9,098 bases of DNA from JAENVT01 sp031412355 (lineage in GTDB: Bacteria; Actinomycetota; Acidimicrobiia; Acidimicrobiales; Ilumatobacteraceae), in NCBI GenBank assembly GCA_031412355.1, contig JANOCR010000020.1, positions 1 to 9,098 on the forward strand. The letters run 5' to 3'. A model generated the notes under the pieces. The model was not told the DNA's origin. It was given only the letters and a program-made list of their open reading frames with translations, and searched no databases. This document shows, piece after piece, positions 1 through 6,724 of this stretch; positions within the stretch are counted from its first letter, which is position 1; each line of letters starts with the position of its first letter. A program made the position numbers and the translations under genes.

Positions 1-174
1 ATGAGTGGTGTGGGCGCCCAATCTGAGACTTCGCAGTCGTGCCTTCCCGTCCGCGTCAGCTCATGCAACGACTGCCTTTCAATGCGCTGACACAGAACTC
101 GAACGCGCCAAGGCCACGACCTGGTCGCGGCATTCCTGGCCGATAATCCCGACCTGATGACCGTTCGCAGTTGC
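1..174. other. Gene-poor left edge with possible degraded 3' end of a gene
   Basis: No intact reading frame here resembles a known protein. In the + direction, frame 1 from about 115 to the stop at 184-186 reads like coding sequence (it includes LVAAFLADNPDLM and is rich in third-position G/C), but the same frame has a stop at 88-90. Upstream of about 110 the more plausible frame is frame 2 (it includes DTELERAK). This could be the frameshifted tail of a gene that begins to the left of the window, or chance. If real, its stop overlaps the end of the convergent acyl-CoA synthetase by about 12 bases. No terminator hairpin was found. Confidence 0.2.
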
Positions 175-1794
175 TCAGCCGCCTGAGAGCAGTTCGATCG
201 ACACCTCGCGCATGCGGTATTTCTGCACCTTGCCGGTGACGGTCATCGGGAACTCGTCGGTCACGTGCACGTACCGAGGGATCTTGAAGTGGGCGATCCG
301 GCCCGCACAGAAGGCCGCGAGATCGTCGCGGGTCATCGTTGCACCCTCGCGAAGCTGAACCCACGCGACCAACTCTTCGCCATACTTCTCGTCGGGCACG
401 CCGATCACCTGAACGTCGACGATGTCTGGGTGCGCGTACAGGAACTCCTCGACCTCGCGGGGATAGATGTTCTCGCCACCGCGAATGATCATGTCCTTGA
501 TACGTCCGACGATGATGACGTAGAGGTCGGCGTCCATCACCGCGAGATCACCGGAGTGCATCCAGCCATCGGCGTCGATGGCCTGCGCTGTCAACTGCGG
601 TTCGTTCCAGTAGCCGAGCATCACCGAATAGCCCTTTGTGCACAGTTCGCCGGGCTCGCCCAAACCCAGCGTGACGCCGCTGGCTGGATCCACGATCTTC
701 ACCTGCACATGCGGGTGAACCCGGCCGACGGTGCCGACGCGCTTGTCGAGCGGGTCGTCGGGCGACGTTTGGGTCGACACCGGCGACGTTTCGGTCATGC
801 CGTAGCCGATGGTGACTTGACCCATGTGCATCTCGTCGACACACTGCTTCATCACCTCCACAGGGCACGGCGACCCGGCCATCATTCCGGTTCGCAGCGA
901 CGACAGGTCGAAGGTGTGGAAGTCGGGATGGGTGAGCATGCCGATGAACATCGTCGGCACGCCGAGCACACTGGTGCACCGTTCGGCCTCGAGCGTCTGC
1001 AGGGTCGCAAGCGGGTCGAACGACGGGGCCGGCAGCACCGTGGTGGTGGCGTGGGTGAGGTTGGCGAGATTTCCGATGACCATGCCGAAGCAGTGGTAGA
1101 AGGGCACGGGAATGCACACCCGGTCGGCCTTGGTGTAGCGGAAACCTTCTCCCAGGAAGTAGCCGTTGTTCAGCAGGTTGCGGTGGCTCAGCGTGGCACC
1201 CTTCGGGAACCCGGTGGTGCCGCTCGTGTACTGGATGTTGATGGGATCGTTGTTGCTCAACGATGCGCTACGTGCCGCGAGCGCCTCGTTGGTCACTGCA
1301 TCGCCGGTGGCCAGCAAGGCGTCCCAATCGGGACCATCCAAGAACACGACGTGCTGGAGATCGGGCAACGAAGGCCGCACGGCGGCGATCATTCGGGCGT
1401 AATCGCTGGACTTGAAACCGGGCGCCGACACGACGGCCCGGCAACCCGACTGTGCCAGCGCGTAGCGCAACTCGTCGGTCTGGTATGCGGGGTTGATGTT
1501 GACCAGCACGACGCCCGCCTTCGCCGCGGCGAACTGGATGTACACCCATTCAGCGTTGTTCGGGCTCCACATTCCCAGGCGGTCCCCGGCGTCGAGCCCC
1601 ATGCCGATCAGGCCGCGGGCGAGTCGATCGACCTGCCGGGCCAGTTGGCTGTACGTCAGGCGGACTCCCTGGAAAGGCACCACCAGCGCCTCGTGATCCG
1701 GATGGGCGGCGACGATGCGGTCGAACGCGGCACCGATCGTTTCGTCCAGCAGAGGCGGATCAGTCACGCCGATCGCATGAGCGGTGATCGTCAT
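175..1794 (-). CDS. Fatty acyl-CoA synthetase, ACSF2/FadD-like (AMP-binding family)
   Basis: This 539-residue enzyme of the adenylate-forming (ANL) superfamily is predicted to activate a fatty acid with ATP to an acyl-adenylate and then form the CoA thioester in the cytoplasm. The full set of family motifs is visible: the P-loop YTSGTTGFPKGA at residues 189-200, YGMTETSP at 331-338, HSGD at 413-416 with the ATP-ribose Asp416, GR-KD at 430-434, GGENIYPREVEE at 439-450, and the catalytic Lys522 in TGKVQK near the C terminus. Length and motif wording, especially the GGENIYPREVEE block, point to the medium-chain ACSF2/FadD35-like group. This assignment is from memory of the family, and chain-length preference is not readable. 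The ATG at 1792-1794 has a good ribosome binding site (GAGG, 6 bases upstream). One oddity is Leu424 in DADLYV, where the family normally has Gly (DxDGYV). The gene is transcribed divergently from the isomerase-family gene. Confidence 0.93.
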   Translation of the reverse strand: MTITAHAIGVTDPPLLDETIGAAFDRIVAAHPDHEALVVPFQGVRLTYSQLARQVDRLARGLIGMGLDAGDRLGMWSPNNAEWVYIQFAAAKAGVVLVNINPAYQTDELRYALAQSGCRAVVSAPGFKSSDYARMIAAVRPSLPDLQHVVFLDGPDWDALLATGDAVTNEALAARSASLSNNDPINIQYTSGTTGFPKGATLSHRNLLNNGYFLGEGFRYTKADRVCIPVPFYHCFGMVIGNLANLTHATTTVLPAPSFDPLATLQTLEAERCTSVLGVPTMFIGMLTHPDFHTFDLSSLRTGMMAGSPCPVEVMKQCVDEMHMGQVTIGYGMTETSPVSTQTSPDDPLDKRVGTVGRVHPHVQVKIVDPASGVTLGLGEPGELCTKGYSVMLGYWNEPQLTAQAIDADGWMHSGDLAVMDADLYVIIVGRIKDMIIRGGENIYPREVEEFLYAHPDIVDVQVIGVPDEKYGEELVAWVQLREGATMTRDDLAAFCAGRIAHFKIPRYVHVTDEFPMTVTGKVQKYRMREVSIELLSGG

Positions 1795-1810
1795 GGCCCC
1801 CCTCGGTGCT

Positions 1811-1826
1811 CGGTTCTAAAAAACCG
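1811..1826. promoter_or_regulatory. Imperfect palindrome in divergent intergenic region, candidate operator
   Basis: The sequence CGGTT-N6-AACCG forms a 5-base inverted repeat around an A-rich centre. It sits in the 72-base gap between the divergent acyl-CoA synthetase and isomerase-family genes. The left arm and centre also contain TAGAAC on the minus strand (1813-1818), a possible -10 element for the synthetase. The position suits a regulator site controlling one or both genes, but the repeat is short and no regulator gene is adjacent. Confidence 0.2.
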
Positions 1827-1841
1827 CTTCGACTGTACCGC

Positions 1842-1847
1842 TAGAAT
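1842..1847 (+). promoter_or_regulatory. Candidate -10 element for the isomerase-family gene
   Basis: TAGAAT matches the actinobacterial -10 consensus TANNNT and lies 19 bases before the ATG at 1867, in a local AT-rich patch of otherwise GC-rich sequence. No good -35 hexamer is seen 16-18 bases upstream. If used, the 5' leader would be about 12-14 bases and still include the GGGGG run at 1855-1859, which can serve as the ribosome binding site. Confidence 0.3.
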
Positions 1848-1866
1848 TCGGCGCGGGGGTACAACG

Positions 1867-2538
1867 ATGCATGACCATGATGAAGCTGTATCGACATTGG
1901 CAGCGGAGCTCGAAACACTCGAGGCATTCGTACGCGGCCTGTCGCCTGCGGATTGGGACCGACCGACAAAGTTGGAGCCGTTCGACGCTGGGGCGCCGCC
2001 TTGGACGGTGAAGGAACTCGTCGCCCACATCGACATCTCGATCGGGTTGACGGTCGGATTCTTGGAGTCGATCCAGGCCGGCCAACCTGGTCGGGATCGC
2101 GTCAGCTTCTTCATCGCCGACCGTAGCCAGGTCGCGCCGGTCGTGTACGACTACGCCAAGGGTCTTGCTACCCAGCACAGCCCTGCAACGCTCACCGACA
2201 AGCTCGCCGAGACATTCGAGGCGACGATCGATGGCGCCCGCAGGCACGCCGCCGACACGATCGGCTCCGGGTACTTCGCGCTGATGCGTCTCGACGAGTG
2301 GATCCCGTCCAGGACCGTCGAGGCCGTGGTGCACGGGATCGACCTGACCGACGCGGTCGGTGCGCCGGTCATCTCCAACTCCGGGGGCGTCGCGACCACC
2401 ACGACGATCCTCGACGACCTTCTCGGCCGTCGAGCCGTGGCCGGCCGACCATCCGATCTCGCCGACGACATGGCTTTCATCCGGGCCGCTGCGGGCCGCG
2501 CCGCACACGCCGATCCACGATTCCCACTGTTGATCTGA
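1867..2538 (+). CDS. Mycothiol-dependent maleylpyruvate isomerase family protein (DinB/MDMPI fold)
   Basis: This 223-residue protein resembles the metal-binding N-terminal domain of mycothiol-dependent maleylpyruvate isomerase. Visible family marks are WTVKELVAHID at residues 46-56 and RTVEAVVHGIDLTDAVG at 149-165. His54, Glu152 and His156 fall where the Corynebacterium glutamicum enzyme places its zinc ligands (His, Glu, His), so the metal site looks intact. Family members use mycothiol in thiol-dependent isomerisation or transfer, but most are uncharacterised, so the substrate is unknown. The ATG at 1867 was chosen because recognisable family sequence begins shortly after it and a GGGGG run precedes it by 7 bases. 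The same frame stays open far upstream only because it runs antisense through the acyl-CoA synthetase gene. The ABC module starts 47 bases downstream on the same strand, so cotranscription is possible. Confidence 0.8.
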   Translation: MHDHDEAVSTLAAELETLEAFVRGLSPADWDRPTKLEPFDAGAPPWTVKELVAHIDISIGLTVGFLESIQAGQPGRDRVSFFIADRSQVAPVVYDYAKGLATQHSPATLTDKLAETFEATIDGARRHAADTIGSGYFALMRLDEWIPSRTVEAVVHGIDLTDAVGAPVISNSGGVATTTTILDDLLGRRAVAGRPSDLADDMAFIRAAAGRAAHADPRFPLLI

Positions 2539-2585
2539 CCTGCTGAAGGCGGGTCGCGTTGCCACTGTGACAGACTCGAAGCGCC

Positions 2586-3503
2586 GTGGAATGCACCTCC
2601 CTCCTCCGCATCGACGGACTCACCAAGCGGTACCCGGGGGTCACGGCGCTCGATGACCTGTCGATCGACCTGCCGCGCGGGCTCGTCGGACTGGTCGGGG
2701 CCAACGGAGCCGGCAAGACAACGATGTTCCGGCTCCTGCTCGGGATCTCCAAGCCGACCGAGGGTCACATCGAAGTGTGCGGCATCGACGTGGCCGCAGA
2801 TCCGATCGGAGTGCGCGCCCGACTCGGCTACATGCCGGAACACGAATGCCTGCCACTGGATCAGACCGCCGCCGACGTCGTGTCAACGTTCGGCGAGCTC
2901 AGCGGACTGCCGGCGCGCGCTGCGCGCCAGCGGGCCTCCGACGTTCTCGATCTCGTCGGCCTCGACGAGGCCCGATTCCGCCCGATCAGCGGATTCTCGA
3001 CGGGCATGCGGCAACGCACCAAGCTCGCCCAGGCATTGGTCGGTGATCCGGAACTGGTGCTGCTCGACGAACCGACCGCCGGGCTCGATCCCCTTGGCCG
3101 CGAGGAGATGCTGGCGTTGGTCGCCCGCCTCGGCACGTTCGGCATCTCCGTGCTGATGGCGACTCACCTGCTCGACGACGTGCAACAGGTCTGCCATCAC
3201 GTGGTGATGATCGACGCCGGCCGGCTGGTGGTGTCCGGCGCAACCGACTCGTTGCTGGAGCGCACCGGCTTAGTCACCGTCGACTGCGGCCCGCGCAGCG
3301 ACGAACTGGTCGCCGCCCTGTCGCAGATCGGCCTGTCGGCCGTGGCCGCGGACGGCTTGGTCGAGGTGACCGTCGAGGGTGACCACCAAATGGACAGCTT
3401 GCGCGATGTGATCGCCGAGCTCGGCGTACCCCTCTATCGCCTGACGACGCGCCTGACATCGCTCGACGAGGTCTTCCTTCGTCTTGCCGGGAGTTCGACG
3501 TGA
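2586..3503 (+). CDS. ABC-2 type transporter ATP-binding protein (first ATPase)
   Basis: This 305-residue ABC ATPase hydrolyses ATP to drive a membrane partner. Domain marks in order are Walker A GANGAGKTT (38-46), PEHE at the Q-loop position with Glu85 instead of Gln, a signature FSTGMRQ (137-143) departing from LSGGQ, Walker B LVLLDEP (157-163) with catalytic Glu162, the D-loop GLDP (166-169), and switch His194. After residue about 215 comes the C-terminal extension typical of DrrA/CcmA-like exporter ATPases, ending SLDEVFLRL. The start is GTG at 2586. An in-frame stop at 2568-2570 rules out anything further upstream, and no strong ribosome binding site is seen. The last 4 bases overlap the start of the first permease (GTGA), which implies translational coupling. 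The substrate is unknown. Confidence 0.92.
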   Translation: MECTSLLRIDGLTKRYPGVTALDDLSIDLPRGLVGLVGANGAGKTTMFRLLLGISKPTEGHIEVCGIDVAADPIGVRARLGYMPEHECLPLDQTAADVVSTFGELSGLPARAARQRASDVLDLVGLDEARFRPISGFSTGMRQRTKLAQALVGDPELVLLDEPTAGLDPLGREEMLALVARLGTFGISVLMATHLLDDVQQVCHHVVMIDAGRLVVSGATDSLLERTGLVTVDCGPRSDELVAALSQIGLSAVAADGLVEVTVEGDHQMDSLRDVIAELGVPLYRLTTRLTSLDEVFLRLAGSST

Positions 3504-4399
3504 ACGTGATCGGCGGCGATCGCGGCGCGGTCTACGATCGCGGCTACCGGCCGTACGACGGGCCACGAGGCCGACGCGGCGCGGCGACGCTGGCGTTGTA
3601 CAAGGCATCGATACGCCGCGCACTCGGGATTCGTCGATCGTGGCGGCAGAAAGTCGCGCCGTTCGTGTTGCTCGGTGTCGTCACGATTCCTGCGATCGTC
3701 AATGTCGGAATCGGATACGTGACACGCGACCGGCTCAGCGACAGGCTCGAGATCATCACCTACCGCGACTACGTGGGTGTGTCGTCTGCGTTGTTGCTGT
3801 TCGTCGCGCTGGTCGCCCCCGACGTCATGTGCCCCGACCGCCGGCAACGCGTCCTGCCATTGATGTTCGCCAGGCCGCTCACCGGCGTCGACTATGTCGT
3901 CGCCAAGGTGAGCGCCATCGGGTCGATCCTGTTCCTGTTCTCGTTCCTGCCTCAGGTAGTGCTGTTCGTCGGCAACATGCTCGTCAGCGACAGCGCATCC
4001 GACTACGTCACCGGCCACATGGATGTGCTGTGGAAGGTCCCGCTCTCCGTAATGGTCCTGGCCGTGTACTACGCCGTCGTCGGTGTGGCGATCGCATCGC
4101 TCAGCGAGCGCCGAATCGTTGCGGGTGCGGCGGTGATCGGTCTCTTGCTGATCACTTCGATCTCTGCGGGAGTCATCGTCGGCGACCTCGAATCCGGGCG
4201 CGGTTCGGTTGCTGCGCTGATCGACATCTGGTCGCTTCCTTTGTATCTGCGCGACCTGATCTTCCTCGGCAACATCGATCCCGACACGCCGTTGACCGGC
4301 GTGGCCGCCGGCGGCCTGCTGGCCGTCGCGACGTACCTTGCCGTGCTGTTCGTCGGCGCCGGAGTGCTGCTGTACCGCTACCGGTGGGTGGAGCGCTGA
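3500..4399 (+). CDS. ABC-2 type transporter permease (first permease, YRPYDG motif)
   Basis: This 299-residue integral membrane protein has about six predicted helices, near residues 53-74, 92-109, 136-161, 179-201, 206-228 and 266-292. The cytoplasmic N terminus carries YDRGYRPYDGPR (12-23), a motif I recognise from a group of uncharacterised ABC-2 permeases in actinobacteria and some other phyla. Helices are separated by short charged loops, for example CPDRRQR at 111-117. The GTG start overlaps the upstream ATPase stop by 4 bases, and the stop shares one base with the ATG of the next ATPase (TGATG), so it is clearly part of the operon. It probably forms a transport channel with one or both ATPases. 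No periplasmic or extracellular binding protein is encoded nearby, which favours export over import. That is inference. Confidence 0.85.
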   Translation: MNVIGGDRGAVYDRGYRPYDGPRGRRGAATLALYKASIRRALGIRRSWRQKVAPFVLLGVVTIPAIVNVGIGYVTRDRLSDRLEIITYRDYVGVSSALLLFVALVAPDVMCPDRRQRVLPLMFARPLTGVDYVVAKVSAIGSILFLFSFLPQVVLFVGNMLVSDSASDYVTGHMDVLWKVPLSVMVLAVYYAVVGVAIASLSERRIVAGAAVIGLLLITSISAGVIVGDLESGRGSVAALIDIWSLPLYLRDLIFLGNIDPDTPLTGVAAGGLLAVATYLAVLFVGAGVLLYRYRWVER

Positions 4400-5364
4400 T
4401 GTCGATGATCGATGCAGACACGCCAACGTTCGACGACCCCGCCTTTGCGGCTGACGCAACGGTCGAGATCAACGATGTCTCGGTGTGGTTCGGGCCGAAG
4501 GTGGCGCTGTCGGAGCTCAGCTGCTCGTTCGGCCCAGGTGTCACCGGCCTCCTCGGTCCCAACGGTGCCGGCAAGACCACCCTCATGCGGGCAATGACCG
4601 GGCTCGTCGGCGTCAACCAGGGCACGGTGCGCATCGAAGGACGAAATCCGCGACGCGATCGTGGAGTACACGCTCGAATGGCCCTGGTCCCCGAGGACGA
4701 GGCTGTTCCGGCTGGTCTCACGGCCCGCCAACTCGTGCGCTATACCGCCGACCTCTACCGCATCGCCGACCGCACCGCGCCCGACCGGGCGCTGCAGAGC
4801 GTGTCGCTGCTCGACGTCGCCGACCGCCGGGTCGACGGCTTCAGCAAGGGCATGCGCCAACGAACAAAGATCGCGGCCGCGCTGGTGACCGATCCGCAGG
4901 TGCTGGTGCTGGACGAGCCGTTGAACGGCGCAGACCCCGTGCAGCGCCTGCATCTCATCGACCTGTTCAAAGAGCTGGGCACCGATGGTCGCACGGTCAT
5001 CGTCAGTTCTCACGTGCTCAACGAAGTCGAGCGAATGGCCGAGAGGGTCATCGTGCTGATGCACGGCCGGCTCGCTGCCGCGGGCGGGCGGCGCGCCATT
5101 CGCGACGCCATGGACGACCGACCACGGCACGTGCTCGTGCGCTCGGACGACGGTCGCCGGCTTGCCGCTGCGCTGATCGGTCTCGAATCCGTCGCGGGTG
5201 TCACCATCGACACGACGCGCGACGGCCTCGTGATCCAGACCGTGCAGGCGCGCGACCTGGCGACGGCACTTCCACGCCTCGCCCGCGATGCGTCGATTCG
5301 CTTGTTCGAAGTTCGCGCTCTCGACGATTCGCTCGAGAGTCTGTTCAGGGAGCTCGTGCGATGA
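4399..5364 (+). CDS. ABC-2 type transporter ATP-binding protein (second ATPase)
   Basis: This second ABC ATPase has 321 residues. It carries Walker A GPNGAGKTT (53-61), PEDE at the Q-loop position (Glu99 in place of Gln), signature FSKGMRQ (148-154), Walker B VLVLDEP (168-174) with Glu173, a D-loop of GADP instead of the usual GLDP, and switch His205. The C-terminal extension ends DDSLESLFRELV, a form seen in exporter ATPases. It shares GMRQRTK with the first ATPase, so the two are paralogues, but they differ clearly elsewhere. The ATG at 4399 is preceded by GGTGGAG within the end of the first permease. An ATG two codons later (4405) is an alternative start. The stop overlaps the second permease start by 4 bases (ATGA). 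The catalytic residues look intact, so both ATPases are probably active. Confidence 0.92.
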   Translation: MSMIDADTPTFDDPAFAADATVEINDVSVWFGPKVALSELSCSFGPGVTGLLGPNGAGKTTLMRAMTGLVGVNQGTVRIEGRNPRRDRGVHARMALVPEDEAVPAGLTARQLVRYTADLYRIADRTAPDRALQSVSLLDVADRRVDGFSKGMRQRTKIAAALVTDPQVLVLDEPLNGADPVQRLHLIDLFKELGTDGRTVIVSSHVLNEVERMAERVIVLMHGRLAAAGGRRAIRDAMDDRPRHVLVRSDDGRRLAAALIGLESVAGVTIDTTRDGLVIQTVQARDLATALPRLARDASIRLFEVRALDDSLESLFRELVR

Positions 5365-6128
5365 CCGAGTCGGTGCAGGTCGCCGGACGCCGCCAGCGGT
5401 CGAGGTTCGTCGCCGTGCTGCTGTACACGCTGCAGTCGTGCATTCCGCCGCGCCGCTGGGTCGCGGTGCTGTTGCCGTGCGCCGGCGCCTTGCTGTTCGG
5501 CCTGCTGGCTCGCGCTGTCGACGCGAGCCCGCACCGAGCCTTCGCCAATGTCGCCGCAGAGGGCATCTTCTCGCTCGTCATGCCAATCGCCGCGCTCGTG
5601 ATCGGCGACTCCGTTCTGGGCGCCGAAGTGCGCGCCGGCACCTTCCACTTCACGTGGCTCTCGCCGACACCAATCTGGCAGATCGTGCTCGGACGCTGGT
5701 TGGGTGGCTCGATGGTCGCACTCGTCACGATCGCCCCCGCCACAGCGCTCGCAGCAGTAATCGCCGGCGCGCCCGACAGCGCCGCAGCGGCGTACTACGC
5801 GGCGGCGGTCGGCAGCGTGTCGTACGTCGCCCTGTTCATCGCCATCGGCTGCATCACGCGGCGAACAGCGGTGTGGTCTTTGGCCGTTGTGTTCCTGGTC
5901 GAACGACTGCTGGGCGCCGCGCTGACCGGGATCGCCCAGTTGTCGCCGACGTGGGAATCGCGGGCCATCTTCGTCGGCTTCGTGGACGATCCGCCAAAGC
6001 GGCTCATACGCGAGGGGATACCCGAGGGCGGCGCTGCGGTCCTGCGGCTCCTGATCATCAGCGTCATCGCACTGGTGATCGCCAACTGGCGAATGGCGCA
6101 CATGCGGCTATCGGGTGCAGCCGACTGA
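5361..6128 (+). CDS. ABC-2 type transporter permease (second permease)
   Basis: This 255-residue membrane protein has about six predicted helices, near residues 33-51, 66-83, 107-136, 143-164, 168-191 and 225-241. Between helices 2 and 3 lies GDSVLGAEVRAGTFHFTWLS (residues 82-101), the Glu/Gly-Thr/Ser-Pro coupling segment typical of ABC-2 permeases (E-x4-GT-x5-LSxTP). It lacks the N-terminal YRPYDG motif of the first permease and is only distantly similar to it, so the module probably works as a heteromer or as two related pumps. The start is ATG at 5361, overlapping the second ATPase stop. It is the last gene of the four-gene unit, with a small hairpin about 28 bases after its stop. Confidence 0.82.
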   Translation: MTESVQVAGRRQRSRFVAVLLYTLQSCIPPRRWVAVLLPCAGALLFGLLARAVDASPHRAFANVAAEGIFSLVMPIAALVIGDSVLGAEVRAGTFHFTWLSPTPIWQIVLGRWLGGSMVALVTIAPATALAAVIAGAPDSAAAAYYAAAVGSVSYVALFIAIGCITRRTAVWSLAVVFLVERLLGAALTGIAQLSPTWESRAIFVGFVDDPPKRLIREGIPEGGAAVLRLLIISVIALVIANWRMAHMRLSGAAD

Positions 6129-6156
6129 TGATCGCGGCGAAAGGTCGTGAGGGCAA

Positions 6157-6182
6157 GGTGCGTCACCCAGTGGGACGGCACC
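6157..6182 (+). terminator. Candidate hairpin after the ABC operon
   Basis: GGTGCGTC (6157-6164) can pair with GACGGCACC (6174-6182) to form an 8-pair stem with one bulged G and a 9-base loop. It lies 28 bases beyond the last permease stop and before the stress-protein promoter region, a sensible place for a terminator. No T-run follows, so it would be a non-canonical terminator or simply a chance structure. Confidence 0.22.
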
Positions 6183-6224
6183 AGCGGCACGTGAGCGCCA
6201 TCCACCGAGTGCATGCCAGTCTGT

Positions 6225-6230
6225 TAGCGT
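6225..6230 (+). promoter_or_regulatory. Candidate -10 element for the universal stress protein gene
   Basis: TAGCGT fits the actinobacterial TANNNT pattern and sits 21 bases before the GTG start at 6252. The GGGGG at 6243-6247 can act as the ribosome binding site, 4 bases from the start. No clear -35 element is present. An own promoter is expected because 123 bases separate this gene from the ABC operon. Confidence 0.28.
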
Positions 6231-6251
6231 GTTCCATCGATTGGGGGCACT

Positions 6252-6671
6252 GTGAACGAAGTCATTGTCGGAGTAGACGGCAGCGCAACGGCCCGTAAGG
6301 CTGCCGTTGCCGCAGCGGAGTTGGCCAACTGCTGCAACCTGCCATTGCACATCGTGATGTCGATGACGCGCAACACCAGTCAAGAGGTGCATGGCGGCGG
6401 GTCGGAGAAGTGGCACATCGACTCGATTGGTGTCGCCGAGGATCTGCTGAAATCGCTCGCCGGCGAACTGAAGGCCAATACTCCGGTATCCCATGCCGTG
6501 TTGGTGAGCGAACCTGCCAACGCGTTGTGCGAAGAGGCCACTCGTCTCGACGCATCGATCATCGTCGTGGGCAACAAGCGCGTGCAGGGCGCCGCCAGAG
6601 TGCTCGGTTCGATCGCCGGCGACGTCGCCAAGCGCGCCCCGTGCAACGTGTTCATCGTCCACACCCACTGA
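6252..6671 (+). CDS. Single-domain universal stress protein (UspA family)
   Basis: This 139-residue cytoplasmic protein has one Usp fold. The N terminus MNEVIVGVDGS (1-11) carries the conserved Asp9 of nucleotide-binding members, and the C-terminal part has VVGNKR...GS (106-120) followed by APCNVFIV (129-136). Many Usp proteins bind ATP through G-x2-G-x9-G(S/T). Here the second Gly is Arg110 and the spacing to Gly119-Ser120 is one residue shorter, so this is a variant loop whose nucleotide binding is uncertain. Family members are usually induced by stress, starvation or low oxygen, and the partner is unknown. The GTG start is supported by the GGGGG upstream and by family sequence beginning at once. 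It converges with ureC, with only 35 bases between stops. Confidence 0.88.
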   Translation: MNEVIVGVDGSATARKAAVAAAELANCCNLPLHIVMSMTRNTSQEVHGGGSEKWHIDSIGVAEDLLKSLAGELKANTPVSHAVLVSEPANALCEEATRLDASIIVVGNKRVQGAARVLGSIAGDVAKRAPCNVFIVHTH

Positions 6672-6688
6672 CACACGACGTACCTCCA

Positions 6689-6724
6689 TCACAAGAAGTA
6701 CAGGCATCAGAGGAAGTACAGGCG
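6689..6724 (-). repeat. 18-base tandem duplication of the ureC 3' end
   Basis: Read on the minus strand, the last six ureC codons including the stop (6724 to 6707, encoding RLYFL-stop) are followed immediately by a second copy (6706 to 6689) encoding CLYFL-stop in the same frame. The copies match at 15 of 18 bases, including an 11-base identical core, GCCTGTACTTC. The second copy lies outside the gene and would be read only if the first stop were bypassed. Confidence 0.85.

Noticed and set aside
1..90. ATG-initiated 29-codon ORF at the left edge
   Set aside because: It is very short, lacks third-position G/C bias, and its ATG is simply the first bases of the window.
265..1866. Long + strand open frame joined to the isomerase-family gene
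   Set aside because: It is the antisense of the well-supported acyl-CoA synthetase gene, its translation is Arg/His/Val-rich with no family motif, and it is open only because of GC-rich codon bias.
3434..4459. Open frame of 341 codons on the minus strand opposite the first permease
   Set aside because: The translation is highly charged and low in complexity (Gln/Arg/Asp-rich). The opposite strand encodes a permease with clear helices and operon overlaps.
5010..6101. Open frame of 363 codons on the minus strand opposite the second ATPase end and second permease
   Set aside because: It is the antisense of two genes with strong motifs. Its translation is rich in Arg, Asp and Gln and resembles no family.
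6128..6298. Small + strand ORF of 56 codons starting in a TGATG overlap with the last permease
   Set aside because: It overlaps the start of the stress-protein gene in another frame, has a basic His/Arg-rich translation without motifs, and covers the likely promoter region.
6672..6706. Bidirectional terminator between the convergent stress-protein and ureC genes
   Set aside because: Only a four-base CCTC/GAGG pairing with a long loop was found and no T-run. The notable structure here is the tandem duplication.
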